From the NCBI RefSeq assembly GCF_004962245.1, contig NZ_SUHQ01000021.1:1-64000 (forward strand): DNA of 64,000 nt, in the 5' to 3' direction. Positions within the stretch are counted from its first letter, which is position 1; every line of letters starts with the position of its first letter. This DNA comes from Mesorhizobium sp. Lineage in GTDB: Bacteria; Pseudomonadota; Alphaproteobacteria; Rhizobiales; Rhizobiaceae. Positions 50,799 to 59,047 of the stretch are shown here, in pieces. The notes beneath the pieces were generated by a model. It saw nothing but the letters and a program-made list of their open reading frames with translations, was not told where the DNA came from and searched no databases. The translations under genes were made by a program, and so were the position numbers.

Positions 50799-52673
50799 CT
50801 ACGAAGGCCGCGTCTTCACCTTCTTGTGCTTCGGCGCGCCACCGGCTTCGAATTTCGGCTTGCCCGGCTTTTTCGCCCAAGGCTTTGCCTCGAATGCCCC
50901 GGCGGGACGCTGGTCGCCTGGGGATGGCGGGCGCTTTTCGAATTTCGGCTTGGGCGCGTTCTGGTCGAACGTCCGCTTGCCACGATGCGGCTTCTTGTCC
51001 GGCCGTGGCTCCTGATAGCCCGCCCGCGACAGGTCGGGCGTGCCGTCCAGCCGCTTCACCGCGATGTTGTTCTGCAGCTTGCGGTCGGGGCCGATCGCGG
51101 CGAGGAAGCGATCGGCCCAATCGGCTGATATCTGCACGAAGGTTTCTTCCGGCTGCATCTTGATGGCGCCGATCTCGAGCTTGGTGATGCCGCCGGTGCG
51201 GCACAGCATCGGGATCAGCCAGCGCGGCTCGGCATTCTGCCGGCGTCCCACCGACAGCGAGAACCAGACGCTGTCGCCGAAATCATCGCGGCGGCTTGGC
51301 GCCTCGTCGCGACGGGCGGATCTATCGCCAGAGGGCCTGTCGCCCGACGGCGTGAACGGAGCGACGTCGAGGAGATCCTCGGGCGCCGAGCGGCTGGAGC
51401 GGCAGAGACGCACGAAGGCCGCCGCCACCAGTTCGGCGCCACGTTGGTCGAGAAGCGTGCTTACGAAGTCGCGCTCCTCGTCCGTCACAGGTTCGCTGAA
51501 GACCGGGTCGGCAAGAATACGCTCGTCGTCGCGCCGCAGGACGTCGTCGGCCGAAGGCGGGCTTGCCCATGTCGCCGCAAGGCCGGCACTTTGCAGCAGC
51601 CGTTCGGTGCGCCTGCGGGCGTTGTTGGGCACGATCAGCGCGCTGACGCCTTTGCGTCCCGCGCGTCCGGTCCGACCGCTCCGGTGCAGAAGCGTCTCAG
51701 GATTGGTCGGCAGGTCGGCGTGGATCACCAGTTCGAGGTTGGGCAGGTCGATGCCGCGTGCCGCCACGTCGGTGGCGATGCAGACTTTTGCGCGGCCGTC
51801 GCGCATCGCCTGCAGCGCGTGGCTGCGCTCGTTCTGGCTCAGCTCACCCGAGAGCGCCACGACGGAAAAATTGCGGTTGTTGAAGCGCGCGGTCAGGTGG
51901 TTGACGGCAGCGCGGGTGTTGCAGAACACCAGCGCGTTCTTCGCCTCGTAATAGCGCAGCACGTTGATGATGGCGTTTTCCCGGTCGGCCTGGGCTACGC
52001 TCAGCGCCCGGTATTCGATGTCGAGATGCTGCTTCTCCTCGCCAGCGGCCGAGATGCGCACGGCGTTGCGCTGGTAGCCCTGGGCCAGAGTGGCGATGGA
52101 GCGCGGCACGGTGGCCGAAAACATCAAGGTGCGGCGCTCGGCCGGAGCGGCGTCGAGAATGAATTCCAGATCCTCGCGAAAGCCGAGGTCGAGCATCTCG
52201 TCGGCCTCGTCGAGCACGACTGCCTTCAGTTCAGACATGTCGAGCGAGTGCCGAGTGATGTGGTCGCGCAGCCGGCCGGGCGTGCCGACGACGATATGGG
52301 CGCCGCGTTCCAGCGCGCGCCGCTCGGTGCGCATGTCCATGCCGCCGACGCAGGACGCCACGGTCGCGCCGGTCAGTTCGTAAAGCCATTCCAGCTCGCG
52401 TGTCACCTGCAGGGCGAGTTCCCGCGTTGGCGCCACGGCCAGCGCCAGGGGTGCCGCGGCGTGAGAAAAGCGCTCCGCGCCATCGAGAAGGGTCGGCGCC
52501 AAGGCTAGGCCGAAGGCGACTGTCTTGCCTGAGCCGGTCTGCGCCGAAACCAGTGCATCGGCCTGGCCGAGCCCAGGGGCCAGAACCGCCTTCTGCACCG
52601 GCGTCAGATCGACATAGCCGCGTTTTTCCAGCGCCTTTGCCAGCGCAGGAACGATAGCTTCGAAATTGGACAT
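50799..52673 (-). CDS. DEAD-box RNA helicase with DbpA-like RNA-binding domain
   Basis: A 624-residue helicase with the Q motif (MSNFEAIVPALAKALEKRGYVDLTPVQKAVL), Walker A AQTGSGKT near residue 42, the DEAD box in VVLDEADEMLDLGF, SAT in MFSATVPRS, and HRSGRTGRAG in motif VI. A DbpA-type RNA-binding fold (WFSLSVGRRQNAEPRWLIPMLCRTGGI) follows near residue 480. The last 80 residues are basic and Pro/Lys/Arg-rich. It probably aids 23S rRNA or ribosome maturation and cold adaptation. The start ATG at 52673 has an upstream weak purine stretch. It is single and divergent from asd. Confidence 0.93.
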   Translation of the reverse strand: MSNFEAIVPALAKALEKRGYVDLTPVQKAVLAPGLGQADALVSAQTGSGKTVAFGLALAPTLLDGAERFSHAAAPLALAVAPTRELALQVTRELEWLYELTGATVASCVGGMDMRTERRALERGAHIVVGTPGRLRDHITRHSLDMSELKAVVLDEADEMLDLGFREDLEFILDAAPAERRTLMFSATVPRSIATLAQGYQRNAVRISAAGEEKQHLDIEYRALSVAQADRENAIINVLRYYEAKNALVFCNTRAAVNHLTARFNNRNFSVVALSGELSQNERSHALQAMRDGRAKVCIATDVAARGIDLPNLELVIHADLPTNPETLLHRSGRTGRAGRKGVSALIVPNNARRRTERLLQSAGLAATWASPPSADDVLRRDDERILADPVFSEPVTDEERDFVSTLLDQRGAELVAAAFVRLCRSSRSAPEDLLDVAPFTPSGDRPSGDRSARRDEAPSRRDDFGDSVWFSLSVGRRQNAEPRWLIPMLCRTGGITKLEIGAIKMQPEETFVQISADWADRFLAAIGPDRKLQNNIAVKRLDGTPDLSRAGYQEPRPDKKPHRGKRTFDQNAPKPKFEKRPPSPGDQRPAGAFEAKPWAKKPGKPKFEAGGAPKHKKVKTRPS

Positions 52674-52980
52674 ATTACTCTTTCGGAATTCGGATACTTT
52701 ATGCCCGGCAATGGGTCATCCGTCGGCGAGCGCCAGGAGCGCCACGAGCCAAACGATCCTGTCGTTCGTACTTCGCGCCGCCGCCATTGTACAGGGCAAG
52801 CCGTCTCGCCTCGTCGCGATTGACTCTTTACGCAAAGCGCGTAAAAGCCGGCACCGAACGGGACAGTTTTCGATGCGCGGCCTTTTGATGGCGCTTCTTG
52901 CATTCGACTACCCTGGCCGCAATGCAAACCATTGGGCCGGGCGCGTCGGCGCGTCTCCTCGTTTCAGCAAAACCCCATTC

Positions 52981-53022
52981 TTGGTCAAAGAAACCGGCAA
53001 AACGACCACTAAAACGGTCTGA
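52981..53022 (+). CDS. putative Thr/Lys-rich leader peptide upstream of asd
   Basis: A short frame beginning at a TTG reads VKETGKTTTKTV and ends at TGA 53020-53022. Five of the last eleven residues are Thr and three are Lys, with a run of consecutive ACG ACC ACT codons at 53002-53010. It lies 106 bp upstream of asd and is followed by a GC-rich hairpin and a terminator-like hairpin. Thr and Lys are end products of the pathway that aspartate-semialdehyde dehydrogenase feeds. The TTG has no clear ribosome site. A longer start, ATG at 52873, gives 49 residues. This is a pattern-based proposal, not a proven gene. Confidence 0.35.
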   Translation: MVKETGKTTTKTV

Positions 53023-53045
53023 TTCCCTTGGCCTAACCACCCTCT

Positions 53046-53094
53046 CCCGGGTCCGGCCCGGGGGTTGAAACCCGCTTCGGCCAGCGGGTTTTCT
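53046..53094 (+). terminator. terminator-like hairpin in the asd leader (possible attenuator)
   Basis: A first stem CCCGGG/CCCGGG (53046-53051 with 53057-53062) is followed by AAACCCGC (53068-53075) pairing with GCGGGTTT (53084-53091). The second stem has eight to nine pairs, a short loop, and TTTTC after it. It sits 35 bp before the asd start but is on the same strand as asd and downstream of no other plus-strand gene, so a plain terminator role makes little sense. A regulated terminator fits better. No strong antiterminator pairing is evident. Confidence 0.45.
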
Positions 53095-53127
53095 CCAAAA
53101 ACCGAGCGGAGAGGACAGGAGATTTCG

Positions 53128-54162
53128 ATGAGTTTCAAAGTTGCAGTCGTCGGCGCCACGGGCAATGTGGGCCGGGAAATGCTCAATATACTGGAAGAGC
53201 GCGGCTTTCCGGTGAGCGAGGTGGTGGCGCTGGCCTCGCGGCGCAGCCAGGGCACGGAAGTGTCGTTCGGCGACCGCACACTGAAGGTCAGGGCGCTCGA
53301 CCAATATGATTTTTCCGACACCGACATCTGCATCATGTCGGCCGGCGGCAACGTCTCGAAGGAATGGTCGCCGAAGATCGGAAAGCAGGGCTGCGTCGTC
53401 ATCGATAATTCATCGGCCTTCCGCTACGACCAGGACGTGCCGCTGATCGTGCCGGAAGTGAACCCGGACGCGATTTCCCTGTTCACGCGCAAGAACATCA
53501 TCGCCAATCCGAATTGCTCGACGGCCCAGCTCGTCGTGGCGCTGAAGCCGCTGCATGACTTCGCCACCATCAAGCGTGTCGTCGTCGCCACCTACCAGTC
53601 GGTGTCGGGCGCCGGCAAGGAAGGCATGGACGAACTGTTCACGCAGACGCGGGCCGTGTTCGTCGCCGACCAGGTCGACGTCAAGAAGTTCACCAAGCGC
53701 ATCGCCTTCAACGTCATCCCGCATATCGACGTCTTCCTCGACGACGGCTTCACCAAGGAAGAGTGGAAGATGGTGGCCGAGACCAAGAAGATGCTCGATC
53801 CCAAGATCAAGCTGACGGCGACCTGCGTGCGCGTGCCGGTGTTCATCGGCCATTCGGAAGCCGTCAACATCGAGTTCGAAAAGCCGATCACAGCCGACGA
53901 GGCGCGGGATATTCTTCGGGACGCCCCTGGCTGCCAGGTGCTCGACAAGCGCGAGGACGGCGGCTACATCACGCCGCTGGAATCGGCCGGCGAGGATGCC
54001 ACCTTCATCTCGCGCATCCGTGAGGATTCGACCATCGACAACGGCCTGTCGATGTGGATCGTCTCCGATAATCTGCGCAAGGGCGCCGCACTCAACGCCG
54101 TGCAGATCGCCGAATTGCTGATCGAGCGCGGGCTGATCCAGCCGAAGAAGAAGGCGGCATAA
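53128..54162 (+). CDS. asd: aspartate-semialdehyde dehydrogenase
   Basis: A 344-residue Asd. FKVAVVGATGNVGREMLNILEERGFPV is the NADP-binding start, INPNCSTAQLVVAL (here IIANPNCSTAQL, Cys about residue 130) the catalytic region, and VSGAGKEGMDEL and TCVRVPVFIGHSEAVNIEFEKP the substrate-binding parts with catalytic His. It reduces aspartyl phosphate to aspartate semialdehyde, the branch point to Lys, Thr and Met. The ATG at 53128 has AGGAG at 53117-53121. The upstream leader and hairpins suggest transcriptional attenuation, which would be unusual for a gene standing alone. Confidence 0.96.
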   Translation: MSFKVAVVGATGNVGREMLNILEERGFPVSEVVALASRRSQGTEVSFGDRTLKVRALDQYDFSDTDICIMSAGGNVSKEWSPKIGKQGCVVIDNSSAFRYDQDVPLIVPEVNPDAISLFTRKNIIANPNCSTAQLVVALKPLHDFATIKRVVVATYQSVSGAGKEGMDELFTQTRAVFVADQVDVKKFTKRIAFNVIPHIDVFLDDGFTKEEWKMVAETKKMLDPKIKLTATCVRVPVFIGHSEAVNIEFEKPITADEARDILRDAPGCQVLDKREDGGYITPLESAGEDATFISRIREDSTIDNGLSMWIVSDNLRKGAALNAVQIAELLIERGLIQPKKKAA

Positions 54163-54163
54163 T

Positions 54164-54340
54164 TTTCGCTCACGGGCCGCACCGCCGCTACCGCGGCTGG
54201 CCCTCCGCGGGGGCGCCGGACGACCGGCGGCCCGCAGTCGCGAGCTTGGCCTTTGGCCGTGGTTTCGCTCCCGGGCCACACCGCCGCTATCGCGGCTGGC
54301 TCTCCGCAGGGGCGCCGGCGACCGGCGGCCCGCAGTCGCG
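54164..54340. repeat. tandem 79-bp direct repeat, GC-rich
   Basis: Two copies start with TTTCGCTC and end with CCCGCAGTCGCG: 54164-54242 and 54263-54340. They are about 90% identical, with a one-base deletion in the second copy, and are separated by 20 bases. Each contains short palindromes (CCGCTA(C/T)CGCGG, CGACCGGCGGC). It lies between asd and a GNAT gene. Such repeats occur in Mesorhizobium intergenic DNA; their function is unknown. Confidence 0.75.
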
Positions 54341-54351
54341 GGGCTTATAGT

Positions 54352-54804
54352 ATGAGCATTGACGCCAAAGTCGTGCTGCGTCCGGCCATGAGTTCGGATG
54401 CAGGCGTCATTGCGAATATCATGCGGGCGGCGCTTGCGTCGTTCGACTGGATGCCGGTCATGCACACGCCGCCTGAGGACCTGGCTTTCATCAGCGGTGT
54501 GGTGTTGCAGCAGCAACACGTCACGGTCGCCGAGGCTGGCGGGAATATTGCCGGCTTCATCGCCGTCAGCGGCGAGTGGGTGGAACAGCTCTATCTCGAC
54601 CCCGCCTGGACAGGGCGAGGCATCGGCAGCCGGCTGCTGACGGAGGCGACAGTCGGTTTGCCGGTCGTGAAACTGTACTGTTTTCAGTCCAACACCGGTG
54701 CCCGGCGCTTCTATGAGCGCCATGGCTTTCGCGTGGGAGCTCTCCGCAGCGGCACGAACAATGAAGAGGGCCTGCCGGATATTTTTTATGTCCGAAGGCG
54801 CTGA
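54352..54804 (+). CDS. GNAT-family N-acetyltransferase
   Basis: A 150-residue acetyltransferase starting MSIDAKVVLRPAMSSDAGVIANIMRAAL. Motif A is LYLDPAWTGRGIGSRLLTEATVGL (R-G-I-G), and the tail has NTGARRFYERHGFRVGALRSGTNNEEG. It is of the L-amino-acid- or aminoglycoside-like general type; the substrate is unknown. The start at 54352 follows the tandem repeat closely and has no good ribosome site. The frame opens further upstream, but it would run into the repeat. Confidence 0.86.
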   Translation: MSIDAKVVLRPAMSSDAGVIANIMRAALASFDWMPVMHTPPEDLAFISGVVLQQQHVTVAEAGGNIAGFIAVSGEWVEQLYLDPAWTGRGIGSRLLTEATVGLPVVKLYCFQSNTGARRFYERHGFRVGALRSGTNNEEGLPDIFYVRRR

Positions 54805-54807
54805 CCT

Positions 54808-55214
54808 TCAGTCGGTGCTCTCCACCGCGAGTTTCCGCAGCACATCCATCGCCTCCTCCGCCCGGTCGGCGGGGACGAACAGATGGTCATGATAGAAGGC
54901 CGAGACCGGATTGACGCCCATGCCGGCAGCGGCCAGACGCGTGGTGATGGCGGCGAGGAAGCCCACCGCTTCCAGCGACGAATGGATGTTCAGCGTCACC
55001 ATCCGGCAGGGAACACGGCTTCCAGGCCAGTGGCCCTGGCTTCCTCTTCACGCACGATCAGCGTCGTGCCCTCGCGCTCGCGAAACAGCATCACCGGATC
55101 GAGAGAGTGAGGCGCCAGCGCGTCAGGCGGCAGCGTGACGAAGACATGGACGCCGGGATGCAATTCCGGCGTCATCATTGCCAGAAGTTTCTTCAGATCG
55201 GTCTCGCCGGCCAT
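54808..55214 (-). pseudogene. ACT-domain protein (COG3602-like), broken by one frameshift
   Basis: Two adjacent reading frames together spell one ACT-domain protein of about 135 residues. The first part (MAGETDLKKLLAMMTPELHP to EAVFPAGW) runs from 55214 to a stop at 54996. The second (RMVTLNIHSSLEAVGFLAAITT to LRKLAVESTD) continues in another frame from about 55010 to 54808. The join lies in a G-run on the plus strand at 55009-55011. One extra G would restore the frame and give a Phe-Pro-Cys-Arg-Met-Val path as in relatives. The family binds amino acids. Whether the break is a true mutation or a sequencing error cannot be decided here. It is next to the GNAT gene, tail to tail. Confidence 0.8.
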
Positions 55215-55450
55215 TGCTTGGTTCCGGATGTTACGCGGGTCAGACGGTGATTGTGGCGAGCGCCTATGCTCTTCGGCCGCACGAACCTTCGATACCGCGC
55301 TCAACCCTTTCCCTGCAAGGCAACGGATGGATCGGCATTCCACCAGCGTGAAAAACAAACCGGACGTGTCGGATAGTCGCCTTACGCTGCGTCCTTGGTT
55401 CGGGTCCTGGCGAAGAGAGCCAGTGCTCGAAACAGCCGAAGGGAACACCA

Positions 55451-55924
55451 ATGACCATTTCTCAAGCATCCATCACGCCAGGCGCGCTGTGGGCAGGCCG
55501 TGGGCTCAGCGCCCTCATCGTGCTGTTCATGATCTTCGACGGCGTCATAAAGCTGCCGCCGCTCGATATCGTTACCCAGACCATGGTGCAGCTCGGCTGG
55601 CCGGCCGATGCCGATGTCTCGCGCATGCTCGGTATCATCGGGCTGGTCTCGACCGCGCTCTATGCGGTCCCGCGCACCTCGGTGCTCGGCGCCATCCTGC
55701 TCACCTTCTATCTCGGTGGCGCCATCGCGACCCATGCGCGCCTCGGCAGCCCGCTGTTCTCGCATACACTGTTCGGCGTCTATCTCGGCGTCATTCTGTG
55801 GGGTGGCCTTTTCCTGCGCGATCCCAGGGTGCGCGCGCTGATCCCCTTCACGGCTGACGGTCGTCGTTATTCCCCAAAACGGATCAAATTTCGCATCCGC
55901 GCGTTATCGACGCACGGCGGGTAG
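55451..55924 (+). CDS. DoxX-like membrane protein
   Basis: A 157-residue protein with four hydrophobic helices: GRGLSALIVLFMIFDGVIKL, VSRMLGIIGLVSTALYAV, SVLGAILLTFYLGGAIATH, and LFGVYLGVILWGGLFLRDPRVRALIP. The sequence G-L-x(n)-R-x-x-G-I-I and the L-G-G-A-I-A-T-H segment fit the DoxX family of small membrane proteins with roles in redox balance. The C-terminal 30 residues are basic and soluble. It is followed 30 bp later by a lipoprotein gene on the same strand. Confidence 0.86.
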   Translation: MTISQASITPGALWAGRGLSALIVLFMIFDGVIKLPPLDIVTQTMVQLGWPADADVSRMLGIIGLVSTALYAVPRTSVLGAILLTFYLGGAIATHARLGSPLFSHTLFGVYLGVILWGGLFLRDPRVRALIPFTADGRRYSPKRIKFRIRALSTHGG

Positions 55925-55954
55925 TAGGCGTTTCCCGTGCGGGAGGAACGACAA

Positions 55955-56218
55955 ATGAGAAAGACGATGCTTTTGATGGCCCTGCTGGTGCCGCTCGGCG
56001 CCTGCTCGCAAACGGAAAAGGGCGCGGCGGTCGGTGGCCTGGGTGGTGCGGCTGTCGGCGCTGCCGTGGCAGGCGATCCCGTGGAAGGTGCTGTCATTGG
56101 TGGCGCTGTCGGCGCCGTGGCTGGCGCGCTGATCGGTCGTGCCAGTGAAAGCGGCCAGTGCCGCTACCGCGACCGCTACGGACGCGTCTACGTTGCCCGC
56201 TGCCCGCGAGGTTACTGA
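55955..56218 (+). CDS. glycine-zipper lipoprotein
   Basis: An 87-residue lipoprotein. The signal ends in the lipobox LLVPLGAC (Cys about residue 15), followed by a glycine-zipper segment GGLGGAAVGAAVAGDPVEGAVIGGAVGAVAGALIG typical of outer-membrane-associated proteins, and CRYRDRYGRVYVARCPRGY at the end with two Cys. The ATG at 55955 follows GGGAGGAA very closely. The gene converges on rpsP, with the terminator between them serving both. Confidence 0.88.
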   Translation: MRKTMLLMALLVPLGACSQTEKGAAVGGLGGAAVGAAVAGDPVEGAVIGGAVGAVAGALIGRASESGQCRYRDRYGRVYVARCPRGY

Positions 56219-56250
56219 TAGACCCCGCGTCATAAGTCGGACGAAACAGC

Positions 56251-56279
56251 AAAACGGCGGGTAAGGCGCCCGCCGTTTT
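56251..56279. terminator. bidirectional rho-independent terminator
   Basis: AAAACGGCGGG (56251-56261) and CCCGCCGTTTT (56269-56279) form an 11-bp stem with a seven-base loop. The A-tract on one side and T-tract on the other allow termination in both directions, after the lipoprotein gene on the plus strand and after rpsP on the minus strand. Confidence 0.9.
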
Positions 56280-56300
56280 GCGTAGGGAACAGAAAGCGAA

Positions 56301-56702
56301 TTATTCGGCGGTCGCGGCTTCCGCCTCGGCCGGCGCGGCTGCCGCTGCGGCAACAGCGGCGGCTGCATCTTCCTGCGCCTTTTTCAGAAGGGCGGCACGC
56401 TCCTGCGCCTTCTTGCCGGGCTCGGCCTTCTTCGGGTTGGAGCGAGCTTCGCGCTTGGCGATGCCGGCCTCGTCGAGGAAGCGCAGCACGCGGTCGGTCG
56501 GCTGGGCGCCGTGCGAGAGCCAATGCTTGACGCGGTCGGCGTCGACCTTGACGCGCTCGCCGTCCTTGGGCAGCAGCGGGTTCCACGAGCCGAGCGACTC
56601 GATGAAACGGCCGTCGCGCGGCGAACGGGCGTCGGCGACGACGACGTGGTAATAGGGACGCTTCTTCGAGCCCGCACGGGCCAGTCGGATTTTCAGTGGC
56701 AT
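56301..56702 (-). CDS. rpsP: 30S ribosomal protein S16
   Basis: A 133-residue S16. The conserved core MPLKIRLARAGSKKRPYYHVVVADARSPRDGRFIESLGSWNPLL is intact, followed by HWLSHGAQPTDRVLRFL. The last 40 residues are an Ala/Glu-rich tail (AAAVAAAAAAPAEAEAATAE) found in many rhizobial S16 proteins. The frame extends to 56789, but the family start is 56702. The gene follows ffh and the chorismate mutase gene in the same direction; the usual next genes rimM and trmD are absent, and a terminator follows. Confidence 0.97.
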   Translation of the reverse strand: MPLKIRLARAGSKKRPYYHVVVADARSPRDGRFIESLGSWNPLLPKDGERVKVDADRVKHWLSHGAQPTDRVLRFLDEAGIAKREARSNPKKAEPGKKAQERAALLKKAQEDAAAAVAAAAAAPAEAEAATAE

Positions 56703-56812
56703 TTCTTTTCTCCTAAAACTCTGATTTTCGTTGGTCGGGGTTGTGGCTGTTGTTCTTATGCATGTCGTTGTCCCAAAACCGCTGCGCACTTTTGGGCGAC
56801 ATGCACTGGTCC

Positions 56813-57139
56813 TCAGCCGGTTTTCGTTGCGCCGTTGGATGCGGCGATCTGCTCGTGATGCCGGATCACTTCGCGGACGACGAAATTCAGGAATTTCTCC
56901 GCAAAATCCGGATCGAGATGCGCGTCCCTCGCCAGTTGGCGAAGGCGGGCGATCTGCTGCTGCTCGCGCGCCGGATCCGCCGGCGGCAGGCCATGCGTCG
57001 CCTTCAGTACGCCGACCGCCTTGGTGCAGCGGAAACGCTCAGCCAGCATGTGGATGAGCGCTGCGTCGATGTTGTCGATCGAGGCGCGGTAGTCGACCAG
57101 CGCCGCACGTGCGTCGGCCATGTCCTTTTTTTCGTTCAT
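56813..57139 (-). CDS. chorismate mutase, AroQ type
   Basis: A 108-residue all-helical AroQ chorismate mutase. Helix 1 has LVDYRASIDNIDAALIHMLAERFRCTKAVGVLKATHGLPPADPAREQQQ, including the catalytic Arg and Lys (R-x-x-I-D-x-x-D and K-x-x-x-G-L-P), and the C-terminal FLNFVVREVIRHHEQ provides the last helix. It converts chorismate to prephenate for Phe and Tyr synthesis. It sits between ffh and rpsP, the order usual in Rhizobiales, seven bases after the ffh stop. Confidence 0.92.
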   Translation of the reverse strand: MNEKKDMADARAALVDYRASIDNIDAALIHMLAERFRCTKAVGVLKATHGLPPADPAREQQQIARLRQLARDAHLDPDFAEKFLNFVVREVIRHHEQIAASNGATKTG

Positions 57140-57146
57140 CGCGCCC

Positions 57147-58757
57147 TCACTTCTTCTTGCCGAGTCCCGGCAGGCCGCCGCCAGATCCCGGCAAACCAGG
57201 AAGCTTCATGCCGCCGGGCAGCCCAGGCAGGCCGCCACCCCCGGGTAGGCCACCGGGAAGGCCCTTCATGCCGCCGAGACCGGCTGCCTGCGCCTGCTTC
57301 TGCAAGGCTTCGAGCTGCTTGGGGTCCATCTTGGACAGGTCCGGCATGCCGCCGCCCATCATGCCGCCCGGACCACCCATACCGGGCATCATGCCGCCGA
57401 GCCCCATCTTCTGGGCCAGGCCGCCCATCATGCCGCGCATGAGGCCACCGCCTTTGCCCTTGCCGCCCATCGCCTTCATCATGTCGGCCATGCCGCGGTG
57501 CATCTTCAGCAGCTTGTTGATCTCGGCCGCATCTGTGCCGGAGCCGGCGGCGATGCGCTTCTTGCGCGAGTGCTTCAGAATATCGGGGTTGGCGCGCTCG
57601 GCCTTGGTCATCGACGATATGATGGCGAGCTGGCGGCCGAACATCTTGTCGTCGAGACCGGCGGCGGCCATCTGGTCCTTCATCTTGCCCATGCCCGGCA
57701 TCATGCCCATGATGCCGCCCATGCCGCCCATCTTCGACATCTGCTGAAGCTGGCCGGCAAGGTCGTTCAGGTCGAACTTGCCCGACTGCATCTTCTTGGC
57801 CATCGCCGCCGCCTGCTCGGCGTTGATGTTTTCGGCGGCCTTTTCGACAAGGCTGATGATGTCGCCCATGCCGAGGATGCGGTCGGCGATGCGCTTGGGA
57901 TGGAATTCCTCCAGCCCGTCCATCTTCTCGCCCGTACCGATCAGCTTGATAGGCTTGCCGGTGACGGCGCGCATGGAGAGTGCTGCACCACCACGGCCGT
58001 CGCCATCCATGCGGGTCAGCACCAGGCCGGTGATGCCGACGCGCTCATCGAAGCTTTTCGCCAGATTGACGGCGTCCTGGCCGGTCAGCGAATCGGCGAC
58101 CAAAAGGATTTCGTGCGGCGACGACACCTTCTTGATGTCGGCCATCTCGACCATCAGCGGCTCGTCGATGTGGGTGCGGCCGGCGGTGTCGAGGATGACG
58201 ACATCATGGCCGCCGAGCTTTGCCGCCTGCACGGCGCGGCGGGCGATGTCGACCGGCGTCTGGCCGGCGACGATTGGCAGCGTGGCGACCTTGACCTGCT
58301 CGCCGAGCTGGCGGAGTTGCTCCTGCGCGGCGGGGCGCCGCGTGTCGAGCGAGGCCATCAGGACTTTCTTGTTCTGACGCTCGGTGAGGCGCTTGGCGAT
58401 CTTGGCGGACGTCGTCGTCTTGCCGGAGCCCTGCAGGCCGACCATCATGACGACGACCGGAGCCGGCGCATTGAGATCGATGGCGACGCCCTCGGCGCCG
58501 AGCATGTCGACCAGCTCGTCATGGACGATCTTGACGACCATCTGGCCGGGCTTGATCGACTTCACCACGGCGGCGCCGACGGCCTTCTCGCGCACCTTGT
58601 CGGTGAAGGAACGCACCACTTCCAGCGCCACGTCGGCCTCGAGCAGCGCACGGCGCACCTCGCGCAGCGCCGCCGAGACATCCGCCTCGGACAGGGCACC
58701 GCGGCCAGTCAGGCCGTTCAGGATGGAGCCAAGGCGCTCCTGAAGGGATTCAAACAT
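57147..58757 (-). CDS. ffh: signal recognition particle protein Ffh
   Basis: A 536-residue Ffh. The N-domain starts MFESLQERLGSILNGLTGRGALSEADV. The GTPase has GLQGSGKTTTSAKIA near residue 107, DTRRPAAQEQL, DTAGR, and TRMDGDGRGGAALS. The C-terminal M-domain is Met/Gly-rich (GMGGIMGMMPGMGKMK, residues about 330-430) and is followed by a long Gly/Pro/Met tail, longer than in E. coli. It binds 4.5S RNA and signal peptides. The open frame reaches 58874, but the family start is 58757. It is the first gene of the ffh, chorismate mutase, rpsP block. Confidence 0.97.
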   Translation of the reverse strand: MFESLQERLGSILNGLTGRGALSEADVSAALREVRRALLEADVALEVVRSFTDKVREKAVGAAVVKSIKPGQMVVKIVHDELVDMLGAEGVAIDLNAPAPVVVMMVGLQGSGKTTTSAKIAKRLTERQNKKVLMASLDTRRPAAQEQLRQLGEQVKVATLPIVAGQTPVDIARRAVQAAKLGGHDVVILDTAGRTHIDEPLMVEMADIKKVSSPHEILLVADSLTGQDAVNLAKSFDERVGITGLVLTRMDGDGRGGAALSMRAVTGKPIKLIGTGEKMDGLEEFHPKRIADRILGMGDIISLVEKAAENINAEQAAAMAKKMQSGKFDLNDLAGQLQQMSKMGGMGGIMGMMPGMGKMKDQMAAAGLDDKMFGRQLAIISSMTKAERANPDILKHSRKKRIAAGSGTDAAEINKLLKMHRGMADMMKAMGGKGKGGGLMRGMMGGLAQKMGLGGMMPGMGGPGGMMGGGMPDLSKMDPKQLEALQKQAQAAGLGGMKGLPGGLPGGGGLPGLPGGMKLPGLPGSGGGLPGLGKKK

Positions 58758-59047
58758 CTGTCTTCCTTCAATCTCGGTTCGGGTTCGATCCGAGAGGTAA
58801 TGCGTTCGCGCCCAGTGTCCAAGCAAAAGCCCGTGCAGGCAAAAGCCAAAGCCAAAAAGCACCCGGGGGCGCATAGCGCTGCCGGATGTTGGCCTCCAGG
58901 ATCGATTTACAGCACGTCACCTCAAAGAGGTTTCGGCGTCCTGGTCGGCTTGCTCGGAGGGATACTCGTCGCGGAATTCGCGGCGTGTAGACAGGAAATC
59001 GGCCGCGGAGTCAAGGTGCGGGCCGAATACGGTCGCTGAAACACGGC

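Larger units (their letters stand above)
52674..53127. other. 454-bp divergent region between helicase and asd
   Basis: No conventional gene is supported. The region holds the helicase promoter on one side and, on the other, the putative asd leader: a Thr/Lys-rich short frame (52981-53022), a GC-rich hairpin (53046-53062), and a terminator-like hairpin (53068-53093). A 118-codon plus-strand frame covering most of the region (52666-53022) lacks protein-like composition except for its last residues. Confidence 0.5.

Noticed and set aside
52666..52980. Upstream part of the long plus-strand frame before asd as a real gene
   Set aside because: It has no family features and overlaps the helicase start. 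Only the final Thr/Lys-rich segment is notable.
57498..59039. 513-codon frame antisense to ffh
   Set aside because: ffh is unmistakable on the other strand; this frame is a composition shadow.
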